From an uncultured Lachnospiraceae bacterium (GTDB taxonomy: Bacteria; Bacillota; Clostridia; Lachnospirales; Lachnospiraceae): 62,132 bases of DNA. Positions within the stretch are counted from its first letter, which is position 1. Every line of letters starts with the position of its first letter. The DNA lies in NCBI GenBank assembly GCA_902775555.1, contig CACYMQ010000018.1, positions 1 to 62,132 of the forward strand. The letters run 5' to 3'. This document shows, piece after piece, positions 27,112-36,318 of the stretch. The notes below the pieces were generated by a model that saw only the letters and a list, made by a program, of their open reading frames with translations, was not told the DNA's origin and did no database searches. The position numbers and the translations under genes are program-made.

Positions 27112-28605
27112 ATGATACTTCTGGTAGAAAATGAAACAACCTATACCAATGATCTTCGTTCCATGCTGCAGGCATTCTATGCGGAGGAGAAGATCCAGGG
27201 CGTGACGCCCGGACAGGTGGCAGATTACAAACGGGAGCTCTTTGCGGAGTTCCGGTTTGTCTTTACTGCCCTTTTTTTAGAGCATCATACCAGACTCAGG
27301 CTGGAAGAGAACGGTAAGGTGGTCTTTACCGCCTATATCAACGGGGATTATGAGGATAAGTCCAGGTTCAGGAACCGTCTGAAGCTGGCGGCCTACCGCC
27401 TGCTCTCGGATTATACGGGCAGGGAGCTTCCCTGGGGAAGTCTGACAGGCATGCGTCCCACCAAGATCGCTTCCAAGGCACTTCGGGATGGTTTGGAACG
27501 GGATGAGATCATAGACGGATATATGGAGGCGTACCAGGTATCGGAGGAGAAGGCGACTCTGGCAGTGGACGTGGCGATCCGGGAGAAGGAGATCCTGGAG
27601 GATGTGGATCCCATGCGGGATTACTGCCTGTATATCGGCATCCCATTCTGTCCCACCAGATGTCTCTATTGTTCCTTCGCATCCTATCCCATCGATATGT
27701 ATTCCCAGTCCATCAGTGACTATCTGGATGCCTTGATACGGGAATTGCAGATTATTTCTTATGTAAACCGGAAACGGAGGCTGGTCTCCGTTTATATCGG
27801 TGGCGGAACTCCGACCTCTCTTGAAGCGGGATTCCTGGACCGGCTGCTGGGAGCGGTGGAGGATAATTTCGATTTCACGAACCTCAGGGAATATACAGTG
27901 GAAGCCGGACGCCCGGACAGCATATCCGTGGACAAAATGCGGGTGCTGAAGCGAAGGGGAGTGACAAGGATCAGTATCAATCCGCAGACCATGCGGGACA
28001 AGACGCTGCAGAGGATCGGAAGAGATCATAATTCCGAGGATGTGATCCGTGCATTCCGGATGGCGAGAGAGCTGTCCTTTGATAATATCAACATGGATAT
28101 CATAGCGGGGCTTCCGAAGGAGACGACGGACGACATGCGCTATACGCTCGGCATCATAGAGAAGCTGGCGCCGGACAGTCTGACGGTGCACAGCCTGGCG
28201 GTGAAGCGCGCTTCGGAGCTTAAGAATCAGTTTGACGAGCTGCGTCACACATTTCACAGATATACGGATCAGATGCTGACGCTGGCACATGATTCCGCGC
28301 GAAGGATGGGGCTGGAGCCTTATTATCTTTACAGGCAGAAGAACATTTCCGGCAATCTGGAAAATGTGGGATATGCCAAGGTTCCCTGTCTCTACAATGT
28401 GTTGATCATAGAAGAAAGGCTGGATATCATGGCGGCGGGCGCCGGGTCCGTTACGAAGCTTCTCCGTATGAATGAGGAGGAGGGCGTCATCACCGGAGTG
28501 GACCGGGTGGAGGACGTGAAAAATGTAGATCAGTACATGGACCGGATCGACGAGATGATCGAACGGAAGCGGGAGGCAACGGAGGGAATGCTCCGGTTCT
28601 CCTGA
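27112..28605 (+). CDS. hemZ: HemZ, radical SAM coproporphyrinogen III oxidase-like protein
   Basis: The product is 497 residues. The N-terminal 170 residues form the HemZ-specific extension with LPWGSLTGMRPTK. The radical SAM core follows, with CPTRCLYC (Cys180, Cys184, Cys187) and the HemN-type IGGGTPTSLEA and ISINPQTM motifs, and the C-terminus holds PYYLYRQKNISGNLENVGY. HemZ is annotated as an oxygen-independent coproporphyrinogen dehydrogenase, but many Clostridia that carry it lack a full haem pathway, so the substrate is uncertain. It ends before a strong terminator. Confidence 0.9.
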   Translation: MILLVENETTYTNDLRSMLQAFYAEEKIQGVTPGQVADYKRELFAEFRFVFTALFLEHHTRLRLEENGKVVFTAYINGDYEDKSRFRNRLKLAAYRLLSDYTGRELPWGSLTGMRPTKIASKALRDGLERDEIIDGYMEAYQVSEEKATLAVDVAIREKEILEDVDPMRDYCLYIGIPFCPTRCLYCSFASYPIDMYSQSISDYLDALIRELQIISYVNRKRRLVSVYIGGGTPTSLEAGFLDRLLGAVEDNFDFTNLREYTVEAGRPDSISVDKMRVLKRRGVTRISINPQTMRDKTLQRIGRDHNSEDVIRAFRMARELSFDNINMDIIAGLPKETTDDMRYTLGIIEKLAPDSLTVHSLAVKRASELKNQFDELRHTFHRYTDQMLTLAHDSARRMGLEPYYLYRQKNISGNLENVGYAKVPCLYNVLIIEERLDIMAAGAGSVTKLLRMNEEEGVITGVDRVEDVKNVDQYMDRIDEMIERKREATEGMLRFS

Positions 28606-28631
28606 CAGGATCTGTGACTCATAGGATGACT

Positions 28632-28674
28632 GCCTCTTCGCCGGCGTTTGTACCGGCGGAGGGGCTTCTTTTTT
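28632..28674 (+). terminator. Intrinsic terminator after hemZ
   Basis: A GC-rich stem built on CGCCGG / CCGGCG extends outward to GCC / GGC and is followed by TTCTTTTTT. It lies 26 bases after the hemZ stop. Confidence 0.9.
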
Positions 28675-28677
28675 ACG

Positions 28678-28706
28678 TTGTTTTCCGTCCCCGGATGTGA
28701 TAAAAT
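28678..28706 (+). promoter_or_regulatory. Promoter of aspS
   Basis: TTGTTT and TAAAAT are separated by 17 bases, with TG one base before the -10 box. It lies directly after the hemZ terminator and 85 bases upstream of the aspS start; no T-box features were seen in the leader. Confidence 0.7.
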
Positions 28707-28791
28707 CAAAGAACGGCTGTTACTTTCGCGGCAGTCATAATGCCGCTGATACAGCAATAGAAAAAGTGTCATCAGAAGGAGATGGACAGGA

Positions 28792-30591
28792 ATGGCAGAA
28801 TCCATGAAGGGACTGAAGCGGTCCCACAGATGTGCAGAGCTTTCAAAGGCAAATGTAGGGGAATCGGTTACGGTAATGGGCTGGGTACAGAAGAGCCGCA
28901 ACAAGGGCGGTATCGTATTCACCGACCTTCGGGACCGGTCCGGAGTACTGCAGATCATTTTTGAAGAGAAGACAGCCGGTACGGATGCCTTCGAGCGGGC
29001 AGCCAGACTTCGCTCGGAGTTCGTCATCGCAGTTACCGGAAAGATAGAGCTTCGCGCAGGCGGAGTAAATGAGAATATGGCTACCGGCGAGATCGAGCTG
29101 ATCGCGGACTCTCTCCGGATCCTGTCCGAGGCGGAGACCCCTCCGTTCCCGGTGGAGGCAGACAGCAAGACCAAGGAGGATATCCGGCTGAAATACCGGT
29201 TCCTGGATCTTCGCCGCCCTGACATCCAGAAGAATATCATGCTTCGAAGCAAGGTGACTACCACCGTGCGCGCGTTTATGGCGGAGGAGGGCTTCCTTGA
29301 GATCGAAACCCCGATCCTCTGCAAGTCCACACCTGAGGGAGCAAGAGATTATCTGGTTCCGAGCCGGATCCATCCGGGGAAATTCTATGCACTTCCCCAG
29401 TCTCCGCAGCTCTTTAAGCAGCTTCTGATGTGTTCCGGTTATGACCGGTATTTCCAGATCGCAAAATGTTTCCGTGACGAGGATCTTCGTGCAGACCGTC
29501 AGCCGGAATTTACGCAGATCGATATGGAGCTGTCCTTCGTGGATGTAGATGATGTCATCGATGTGAATGAGCGTCTGCTGCAGCGGATGTTCAAGGATGC
29601 CATCGGTGTGGATGTACAGCTCCCCATACAGAGAATGACATGGGCGGAGGCGATGGAGCGCTATGGCTCCGATAAGCCGGATCTTCGTTTCGGTATGGAA
29701 CTGACCGACATTTCCGATGAGGTCCGGGGGACGGAATTCGTGGTATTCTCCGGTGCCCTTGAAGCCGGCGGGACCGTGCGTGCCATCAATGTAAAGGGAA
29801 TGGGCGGTATGCCGCGTAAGAAACTGGATGCCCTGACAGAGTTCGTAAAGGGCTATGGCATGAAGGGAATGGCATATATCTCGATCCCGGCGGAAGGAGA
29901 GGAGAAATGCTCCTTTGCCAAGTTCATGAAGCCGGAAGAACTGGAAGCGATAAAGAAGAAGACAGAGGCATGCCCCGGAGATCTGATCCTGATCCTGGCG
30001 GATGCCAGGAAGAAGCTTGTGCTGGAGACGCTGGGTGCGCTCCGCTGTCATATGGCAGAGGAAATGGGGCTTTGCGATAAGGATACCTACCGGTTCGTAT
30101 GGATCACCGAATTCCCGCTTCTTGAGTGGAGCGAGGAGGAGAACCGTTTCGTTGCCATGCATCATCCCTTCACCATGCCTATGGAGGAGGATCTGGACAA
30201 GCTGGAGAGTGATCCGGGTGCAGTCCGCGCAAAAGCGTATGACATCGTGCTGAATGGTGTGGAGATCGGCGGAGGTTCTGTCCGTATCCACCAGAATGAT
30301 ATACAGGAGAAGATGTTTGAGGTGATCGGTCTTACCAGGGAAAGCGCGGAGGATAAGTTCGGATTCCTGCTGACTGCTTTCAAGTATGGTGTACCGCCCC
30401 ATGCAGGTCTGGCTTACGGTCTGGACCGTCTTCTCATGCTGATGTGCAAATGTGATTCGATCCGTGACGTTATGGCATTCCCGAAGGTGAAGGATGCTTC
30501 GGACCTGATGAGTGAGGCTCCGAATGTTGTGGATCCTGTGCAGCTGGAAGAACTGGGGATCGCGCTGGTTCCCCAAAAGGAAGAAGAGTAA
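28792..30591 (+). CDS. aspS: Aspartate-tRNA ligase
   Basis: This class II synthetase of 599 residues charges tRNA(Asp). The N-terminal OB fold (VTVMGWVQKSRNKGG), the GAD insert typical of bacterial AspRS (about 290-410), and class II motifs 2 (FRDEDLRADRQPEF) and 3 (AYGLDRLLML) are present. Motif 1 is in the FMAEEGFLEIETPIL region. Whether it is discriminating or also charges tRNA(Asn) cannot be decided here, since no gatCAB or asnS genes lie in the window. Confidence 0.96.
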   Translation: MAESMKGLKRSHRCAELSKANVGESVTVMGWVQKSRNKGGIVFTDLRDRSGVLQIIFEEKTAGTDAFERAARLRSEFVIAVTGKIELRAGGVNENMATGEIELIADSLRILSEAETPPFPVEADSKTKEDIRLKYRFLDLRRPDIQKNIMLRSKVTTTVRAFMAEEGFLEIETPILCKSTPEGARDYLVPSRIHPGKFYALPQSPQLFKQLLMCSGYDRYFQIAKCFRDEDLRADRQPEFTQIDMELSFVDVDDVIDVNERLLQRMFKDAIGVDVQLPIQRMTWAEAMERYGSDKPDLRFGMELTDISDEVRGTEFVVFSGALEAGGTVRAINVKGMGGMPRKKLDALTEFVKGYGMKGMAYISIPAEGEEKCSFAKFMKPEELEAIKKKTEACPGDLILILADARKKLVLETLGALRCHMAEEMGLCDKDTYRFVWITEFPLLEWSEEENRFVAMHHPFTMPMEEDLDKLESDPGAVRAKAYDIVLNGVEIGGGSVRIHQNDIQEKMFEVIGLTRESAEDKFGFLLTAFKYGVPPHAGLAYGLDRLLMLMCKCDSIRDVMAFPKVKDASDLMSEAPNVVDPVQLEELGIALVPQKEEE

Positions 30592-30683
30592 GAGAGTAAC
30601 TGCCGGACCCTCGTGAAGGAAGAGGCAGGACCCTTGTGGAACCAAGGAAGGATCATGTAAGACCGAATGAAGGAGGAAGGAGT

Positions 30684-31655
30684 ATGCAGGCGCTTTGGAT
30701 CGCTTTATTTATCATAGCCGGGATCTGTATCGCCGGTGTACTTGCTGTCATCAACCGACGCTGGAATGCACGGATCATTTCGGAAGAAGAGTACGATGTG
30801 GAGATCCACGGCAAGCTGTCCAAGAAGGAAAGAGAAGCCTTTGAAGCAAAGAGAGAGGCGGAAGCGAAGCTGACGAGGATGCCCTTCGGCGATGCCGTAA
30901 AGGAACGCCCGGGGCGGTTTGCGGCCAGTTTGTTTCTGGGTGCGGTTGCTTCCGTATCCCTGGCATTTCGTTATGACATCAGCGTGTCGAACTGTATCCT
31001 GCTGGCATTTCTGCTGGATCTCATCCTGATCGCATGGATCGACCTGGATACGCAGATGATCCCTTTCCCCCTGAACGTATTTATCCTGTGTCTCGCTGTG
31101 CTGTCGGTCTTCTTTCTCCCGGATATTTCCGTGAGTGATAAGCTGCTGGGAGCGGGAGTGATCCTGCTGTTCGGAGTATTTGACTGGCTGATACTGGACA
31201 AGGTGGAATTCTCCGAAAAGCATTGGGGATTTATGATGTTTCTTCAGGCGCTGGTGGTGTTCCTTCCGCCTTTTATCTACATCCTGCTGGTGAAACCGCC
31301 GGCGGTCATCACGGACCGGCTGATCGGAATGATGTGTGTAGGTGCACCGCTGATCCTGCTGAATTCCCTGATGTGGGTGTGGAAGGAACTGGAAGCCTTC
31401 GGCTTTGGTGATATCAAACTTCTGATAGCCGCCGGAGCGTTACTTGGCTGGAAGATGACGGTTATCGGATTCTTTATGGGGGCAGTCGTCGGCGGCGTGA
31501 TCAGCGTGATCCTGCTGATCCGTAAGAAGAAGGGGGGGAAGGATCATATCCCCTTCGGACCTTCTCTCTGCATCGGCCTGTATCTGGCGCTGATGTTCGG
31601 AATTCAGCTGGTGGACTGGTATACGGAGATCCTGAAGCGCTCCATGGGACGGTGA
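30684..31655 (+). CDS. A24-family prepilin-type peptidase
   Basis: This 323-residue membrane protein has about eight hydrophobic helices. The two catalytic aspartates of the family are visible in WIDLDTQMIPF and GFGDIKLL. The usual four-cysteine methyltransferase region is absent; instead there is a hydrophilic charged stretch (about 25-75) after the first helix. It would cleave type IV or Tad prepilin leaders at the membrane. I start at 30684, where AAGGAGG lies close upstream; an upstream in-frame ATG at 30636 has no ribosome site. No pilin or pilus ATPase gene lies in the window, although the DUF6382-FHA proteins at 3015-7343 are of a type seen at Tad loci. Confidence 0.88.
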   Translation: MQALWIALFIIAGICIAGVLAVINRRWNARIISEEEYDVEIHGKLSKKEREAFEAKREAEAKLTRMPFGDAVKERPGRFAASLFLGAVASVSLAFRYDISVSNCILLAFLLDLILIAWIDLDTQMIPFPLNVFILCLAVLSVFFLPDISVSDKLLGAGVILLFGVFDWLILDKVEFSEKHWGFMMFLQALVVFLPPFIYILLVKPPAVITDRLIGMMCVGAPLILLNSLMWVWKELEAFGFGDIKLLIAAGALLGWKMTVIGFFMGAVVGGVISVILLIRKKKGGKDHIPFGPSLCIGLYLALMFGIQLVDWYTEILKRSMGR

Positions 31656-31738
31656 CACGAAAACAGCGTCTTTTAAATATGAGAATAGTATCCGGCAGAG
31701 TTTAAGAGGCCGGAGAAAACAGGGAGGAGAAGTTGCTT

Positions 31739-33235
31739 ATGAGAAAAGGGGTGAGCCTGGCAGCCGGGCTGGTATTGATGGGAATGGTATGTGCACCCTC
31801 AATGCCATCGGAAGCGGCGGTAATTACGGGAGTCGGCGGGACGGGGGTGCGTTATGCCGATCAGGGTACCATGGTGAACAAGTGGGTGAAGTCCGGCGCG
31901 GATTGGACCTATTACAATGCAGGAGGGGTTAAGCAGAACGGCTGGGCCGAGATCAACGGAAAATGGTATTATTTCGGATCCGACGGGATCATGAAGACCG
32001 GCTGGAAGTATATCGGAAAGAAGTATTATTTCTTTACGAAGGACGGAGCGATGTCCACCGGCTGGAAGAATATCGGTAAAAAGACCTATTACTTCGATGA
32101 GAACGGTGTAAAGCAGACCGGTTGGAAGAAGATCGACGACAAATGGTATTTCTTCCGGGAATCCGGTGTGATGAAGACCGGCTGGATGAAGCAGGGAGAG
32201 AAATGGTATTATCTGGATTCATCCGGTGAGATGGTGACCGGACAGAAGATCATCGGAAATAAGTTCCATGACTTCGACAGAAACGGAGTCTGGTGTGGCG
32301 AGGTGAATACCTCCGGCTCCTCATCCGGTACTTCCAAGGGCGGTTTTAAATACAAGGCGGACGCCGCTGTGGAATTTGCCATCACCCATACCGCGGTGGA
32401 TGTAAATAAGGGTCTGCCGAGAAGCCAGTGCGTTAACGGCTGGCTGTGCGCCGAGTTCCTGTCCAACTGTATCGGCAAGGGCGGCATGAACGAGTATGAC
32501 CAGCATGCCACCTTCCTGCATGACAAGCTGGCAAAGGATCCCAGAGTCACGGAGATCGTGATCCCCATGGACAGCAAGGGATATATCCGTCTGGAAAATG
32601 TACCGAAGGGGGAGATCACCACAGGTGATCCGATCCTGCTTTACTGCCCCAAATGTACAGACGGGCATCCGTTCGTTCACTCCCTTCTTTTTGTGGGCTG
32701 GAGTGAAGACGGTCTGGCAAAGATCTACTGCCACAACAACCGGAACGTGGGCGTTGTCAATCGCTGGCCGGCATGCTATGCCTGCGGTGCGCATCTGACG
32801 GAAGCACATTGCATGCATATCAATGCAAATGTACCGAGTGCGGACAAGAAGTATCCCACTTATACACCGAACTGCTGGATGAAGGTCAAGGGTAAGACCT
32901 GGCATATCAATTCCAAGGGAATGAAGGAGATCGGCTGGTCGGAGATCGGAAGAAAATGGTACTATTTCAATGAGTACGGTGAGATGCAGACCGGATGGCA
33001 GAAGATCGACGGAAAATGGTACTACATGGATGAGAGCGGTGCCATGGCGAACGGCTGGCAGAAGATCGGGTCCAACTGGTACTATTTCAGTCATGGTGCG
33101 ATGTGGACCGGATGGATCCGGCTGGATGGCAAGTGGTATTATATGAATCAAAAGGGTATCATGGTAACGGGAACGGCACGGGTCGACGGAAAGAATTATA
33201 CCTTCCGGAAGAACGGAACCTGTGTAAATCCGTAA
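31739..33235 (+). CDS. Secreted protein with cell-wall-binding repeats around a putative amidase domain
   Basis: This 498-residue protein has a signal peptide ending near PSEA. About six choline-binding-type repeats (TGWKKIDDKWYFF, DGIMKTGW and similar) lie at residues 30-185, and five more at about 380-498. Between them, about 200-375, is a papain-like domain: SQCVNGWLCAEFLSNCIGKG offers the candidate nucleophile cysteine and HPFVHSLLFVGWS the histidine, resembling Amidase_6/NlpC-like hydrolases. The repeats bind teichoic-acid choline or glucan-like polymers in relatives. It is probably a secreted peptidoglycan hydrolase or wall-bound factor; the exact bond cut is unknown. A TTG at 31733 is an alternative start. 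Confidence 0.82.
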   Translation: MRKGVSLAAGLVLMGMVCAPSMPSEAAVITGVGGTGVRYADQGTMVNKWVKSGADWTYYNAGGVKQNGWAEINGKWYYFGSDGIMKTGWKYIGKKYYFFTKDGAMSTGWKNIGKKTYYFDENGVKQTGWKKIDDKWYFFRESGVMKTGWMKQGEKWYYLDSSGEMVTGQKIIGNKFHDFDRNGVWCGEVNTSGSSSGTSKGGFKYKADAAVEFAITHTAVDVNKGLPRSQCVNGWLCAEFLSNCIGKGGMNEYDQHATFLHDKLAKDPRVTEIVIPMDSKGYIRLENVPKGEITTGDPILLYCPKCTDGHPFVHSLLFVGWSEDGLAKIYCHNNRNVGVVNRWPACYACGAHLTEAHCMHINANVPSADKKYPTYTPNCWMKVKGKTWHINSKGMKEIGWSEIGRKWYYFNEYGEMQTGWQKIDGKWYYMDESGAMANGWQKIGSNWYYFSHGAMWTGWIRLDGKWYYMNQKGIMVTGTARVDGKNYTFRKNGTCVNP

Positions 33236-33277
33236 GCATCACGGGCGCGTCTGCCTGAGTGTGGATATCTAAAACAT

Positions 33278-33312
33278 AAAAAAGGAGCTGCTGATCATGC
33301 AGCTCCTTTTTA
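33278..33312. terminator. Bidirectional terminator between convergent genes
   Basis: The stem AAAAAGGAGCTGC / GCAGCTCCTTTTT has a 7-base loop, with A-run and T-run ends. It serves both the wall-binding protein gene (plus) and trpB (minus). Confidence 0.92.
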
Positions 33313-33338
33313 TGGTTCAGGCCGGAAGGCCGGATCTG

Positions 33339-34715
33339 TTATTCAACCTTCGGAAGCTTTGCGATGGATGCGGCGATCTCTTCGTCCGTCGGGATGTAGT
33401 CCGTCATCTCACCGTCATTGTACTTCTGATATGCTACCAGATCAAAATATCCGGTTCCTGTCAGACCGAAGACAATGGTCTTCTCCTCACCGGTCTCGGC
33501 ACATTTCTTTGCTTCATTGATCGCAACACGGATCGCATGGGAGCTCTCGGGTGCCGGAAGGATGCCCTCGGTGCGCGCAAAGAACTCGGCTGCTTCAAAG
33601 ACTTCGGTCTGCTCAACGCTGGTTGCTTCCATATAACCGTCATGATACAGCTGCGACAGTGTGCTGCTCATGCCGTGGAACCGGAGGCCGCCTGCATGGT
33701 TTGCGGACGGGATGAAGCTGGATCCCAGTGTATACATCTTTGCCAACGGGCAGATCATGCCGGTATCGCAGAAGTCGTAAGCGTATGTTCCGCGGGTGAA
33801 GCTCGGGCAGGATGCCGGCTCTACGGCAACGATGCGGTAATCAGCCTCTCCGCGAAGCTTCTCGCCCATGAAGGGAGCGATGAGTCCGCCCAGGTTTGAA
33901 CCGCCGCCGGCACAGCCGATGATGATATCCGGCTTGATGCCGTACTTGTCCAGTGCAGCCTTGGTCTCAAGACCGATCACGGACTGATGCAGGAGTACCT
34001 GGTTCAGCACGGAACCCAGAACGTAGCGGTATCCGGGATTTTTGGTAGCTACCTCGACCGCTTCGGAAATCGCACAGCCAAGGCTTCCGGTGGTTCCCGG
34101 GAACTCAGCCAGGATCTTGCGACCTACCTCGGTGGTGTCCGAGGGAGACGGAACTACGGATGCACCATAGGTCCGCATTACTTCGCGGCGGAAGGGCTTC
34201 TGCTCATAGGAAACCTTTACCATATAGACCTTGCAGTCCAGTCCCAGATATGCGCAGGCCATGGAGAGAGCAGTTCCCCACTGACCGGCTCCGGTCTCTG
34301 TGGTAACGCCCTTCAGGCCCTGCTTTTTTGCGTAATATGCCTGTGCGATGGCGGAATTCAGCTTGTGGCTTCCGCTGGTGTTATTTCCTTCGAATTTGTA
34401 ATAGATCTTTGCCGGAGTCTTCAGCTTCTCCTCCAGGCAGTATGCCCGTACCAGCGGTGAGGGACGGAACATTTTATAGAAATCACGGATCTCCTGCGGG
34501 ATCTCGATGTAGGGAGTGTCATTGTCCAGCTCCTGCTTCACCAGCTCCTCGCAGAAGATGGGTGTCAGCTCCTCGGCAGTCAGGGGCTTGCCTGTGCCGG
34601 GATTCAGAAGCGGTGCGGGTTTTACCTTCATGTCGGCGCGCAGGTTATACCATGCCGTCGGCATTTCCTCTTCGGTGAGATAAATCTTGTACGGGATCTT
34701 TGTTTCTGCTGCCAT
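33339..34715 (-). CDS. trpB: Tryptophan synthase beta chain, TrpB2 type
   Basis: This 458-residue PLP enzyme joins indole and serine to tryptophan. The PLP lysine is in EGNNTSGSHKLNSA and the phosphate loop is GCAGGGSN. The extended N-terminus and the ETGAGQWGTALSMA segment mark the TrpB2 branch, which works without a tight TrpA partner. No trpA or other trp genes lie nearby, so it likely salvages indole. The ATG at 34715 has AAAGGAGG on the minus strand, and a complete Trp-specific T-box precedes it, supporting a role in tryptophan supply. Confidence 0.95.
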   Translation of the reverse strand: MAAETKIPYKIYLTEEEMPTAWYNLRADMKVKPAPLLNPGTGKPLTAEELTPIFCEELVKQELDNDTPYIEIPQEIRDFYKMFRPSPLVRAYCLEEKLKTPAKIYYKFEGNNTSGSHKLNSAIAQAYYAKKQGLKGVTTETGAGQWGTALSMACAYLGLDCKVYMVKVSYEQKPFRREVMRTYGASVVPSPSDTTEVGRKILAEFPGTTGSLGCAISEAVEVATKNPGYRYVLGSVLNQVLLHQSVIGLETKAALDKYGIKPDIIIGCAGGGSNLGGLIAPFMGEKLRGEADYRIVAVEPASCPSFTRGTYAYDFCDTGMICPLAKMYTLGSSFIPSANHAGGLRFHGMSSTLSQLYHDGYMEATSVEQTEVFEAAEFFARTEGILPAPESSHAIRVAINEAKKCAETGEEKTIVFGLTGTGYFDLVAYQKYNDGEMTDYIPTDEEIAASIAKLPKVE

Positions 34716-34779
34716 AGTTTTTCCTCCTTTTTTCCGCCCGTTAAAACGGTACGATATTTTGAGCAGATCGTTGGGAAAA

Positions 34780-35070
34780 CGCACAAAGGCCTGTCCCAAA
34801 CAGTTACTGCTGGGACAGGCCTGAAATTCTTCTTTCTGCCTGCGGTGCCACCCGGCTTGATGCATATCCTGCATCCACTTAGCGCATACCTTACGATATG
34901 CCGGATTTCTTAACGGAGATCACGTACTCCGGCGTCCATACTTGCGGTTCCGCTTTCAGGTTGCCCTCGGAAGTCCATTCGGCAGAAGCATATCCACTGC
35001 AGTCTCACCCTTCTGCAGTTCTCTGTGAGAATAGCGGCCCGGCCTACTTACTCTTCTTCAACGGTTTAAG
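34780..35070 (-). promoter_or_regulatory. Tryptophan T-box riboswitch upstream of trpB
   Basis: Read on the minus strand, the leader has the AGTA and AGAGAACTGC elements of stem I. The specifier loop is GAATGGACTTCCGAG with TGG (Trp) at 34977-34975. The T-box sequence GGGTGGCACCGC (34853-34842) follows, and then a 12-bp terminator hairpin (AGGCCTGTCCCA with its partner, 34787-34822). Uncharged tRNA(Trp) should pair with the TGG and the T-box bulge, favouring the antiterminator and switching trpB on. Confidence 0.93.
34787..34822 (-). terminator. T-box terminator hairpin of trpB leader
   Basis: Arms 34811-34822 and 34787-34798 form a perfect 12-bp stem; the downstream U-tract on the minus strand is short (TTTGTGCGTTTT). 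It is mutually exclusive with the antiterminator formed by the T-box sequence. Confidence 0.88.
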
Positions 35071-35072
35071 TT

Positions 35073-35101
35073 ATGCTAACACATTTTTTTTGAGATGTCA
35101 A
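35073..35101 (-). promoter_or_regulatory. Promoter of the trpB T-box transcript
   Basis: On the minus strand, a consensus TTGACA (35101-35096) is separated by exactly 17 bases from TAGCAT (35078-35073), with TG before the -10 box. It lies just upstream of stem I and after the stop of the aminotransferase gene. Confidence 0.85.
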
Positions 35102-35117
35102 AGAAAATGTGCCAGGT

Positions 35118-36170
35118 TTAGACAATCTCGAGGATCGTATTGACCATCAGGTCATTTTGCTTCGGGTTCATGAAGCAGAAGCGGATGTACTTGTTGGAGA
35201 GTCCGCGGATATCATCACATTTCCGGATCATGATCCCCCGAAGGGCACAATGCTCGGCTACCTTGGAAGAGGTAAGGTCCTCGGAAAGCAGCTTCATCAG
35301 CATGAAGTTGGCGGAGGGCTTATAGAGCTTGATCGTACGGCAGGGTGCCATGGCCAGATACACCAGACTTCTCTCTGTATGGATCGTGGAGCGGGAATCC
35401 TCGATGTACTTGGTATCCCGGAACATATCGATCCCGGCGATGGCCGAAAGTGTGGCGATATTGTTCTTGGTAGTGGTAAGATCGATGATCTGATCCAGTT
35501 CTTTGTTGTTCATTACGGCATAAGCGAAACGAAGTCCGGGTACCGCAAAGAACTTGGATACGCTCCGGAGAACGGCCAGATTCGCGTATTCGTCGGTCAG
35601 GGGAACTGCCGTTACCGATTCATAGTCGTCCAGGAACTCCACATACATTTCATCCACCAGAAGGAAAATGTCCAGCGATCTGCATGCTTCGGCGATGGCT
35701 GCCACATCCTCCCGGAGGATCCGTTTGGAGGTGGGGTTGTTGGGATTCCCGAGGATCAGCAGATCCAGGGAGGAATCCAGGGACCGGATCAGATCGGGAA
35801 CGTCCAGCTCAAAATCCTTTTCCTCATCCAGTTCATAGAATACCGCTTCACAGCCGTAGGAGGTGATCACCTTCTCATATTCCGTGCTGCTGGGAACCAG
35901 GATCATGGCTTTCTTCGGGGTAAGAAGGGCCGCGAAGAGACGGAGCAGATCCGGAGATCCGTTCCCCATGATGATCCGTTCCAAAGATGTTCCTGCGTAG
36001 TACGCGATGGCTGTCTTCAGATTTGCGTAGTAAATGTCGGGGTATTTGATGATGGAACCGATATTATTTGCGATGGACTGCTTTACGGATTTCGGGATCC
36101 CCAGGGGATTCAGGTTTGCATCGTAAAGCACCGTTTCGTATTGATCGATCCGTAGTTGATTTGGACTCAT
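35118..36170 (-). CDS. PLP aminotransferase, histidinol-phosphate aminotransferase-like
   Basis: The product is a 350-residue fold-type I aminotransferase. ANLNPLGIP near the N-terminus, LGNPNNPT, LVDEMYVEF and RSVSKFFAVPGLRFAY with the PLP lysine match the HisC/CobD branch. MGNGSPDLLRL replaces the more common NGSDE motif, so the substrate may not be histidinol phosphate. The start has GGAGG 7 bases upstream. It is on the same strand as trpB but separated by the T-box promoter, so trpB is probably transcribed on its own. Candidates include aromatic or threonine-phosphate substrates. Confidence 0.85.
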   Translation of the reverse strand: MSPNQLRIDQYETVLYDANLNPLGIPKSVKQSIANNIGSIIKYPDIYYANLKTAIAYYAGTSLERIIMGNGSPDLLRLFAALLTPKKAMILVPSSTEYEKVITSYGCEAVFYELDEEKDFELDVPDLIRSLDSSLDLLILGNPNNPTSKRILREDVAAIAEACRSLDIFLLVDEMYVEFLDDYESVTAVPLTDEYANLAVLRSVSKFFAVPGLRFAYAVMNNKELDQIIDLTTTKNNIATLSAIAGIDMFRDTKYIEDSRSTIHTERSLVYLAMAPCRTIKLYKPSANFMLMKLLSEDLTSSKVAEHCALRGIMIRKCDDIRGLSNKYIRFCFMNPKQNDLMVNTILEIV

Positions 36171-36201
36171 TCCGAAACCTCCGGCGTGCAGATATTTAGA
36201 C

Positions 36202-36230
36202 TTTCAAAACATGAACGAATCTGCTATAAT
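36202..36230 (+). promoter_or_regulatory. Promoter of the DUF5717-like gene
   Basis: TTTCAA and a perfect TATAAT (36225-36230) are 17 bases apart, with TG one base before the -10 (extended -10). It lies about 90 bases before the start codon, in the gap after the divergent aminotransferase. Confidence 0.72.
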
Positions 36231-36318
36231 AAGTTGATTTCGTATGTTCAATACACGCTGGTTCTATTCTACAACAAGATGAGTGGAATCCGCAAGTTTT
36301 TTTATCGGAGATAGCTGC

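Noticed and set aside
28843-30645. 600-codon minus-strand open frame opposite aspS
   Set aside because: It lies wholly inside a clear aspartate-tRNA ligase gene and has antisense-type composition.
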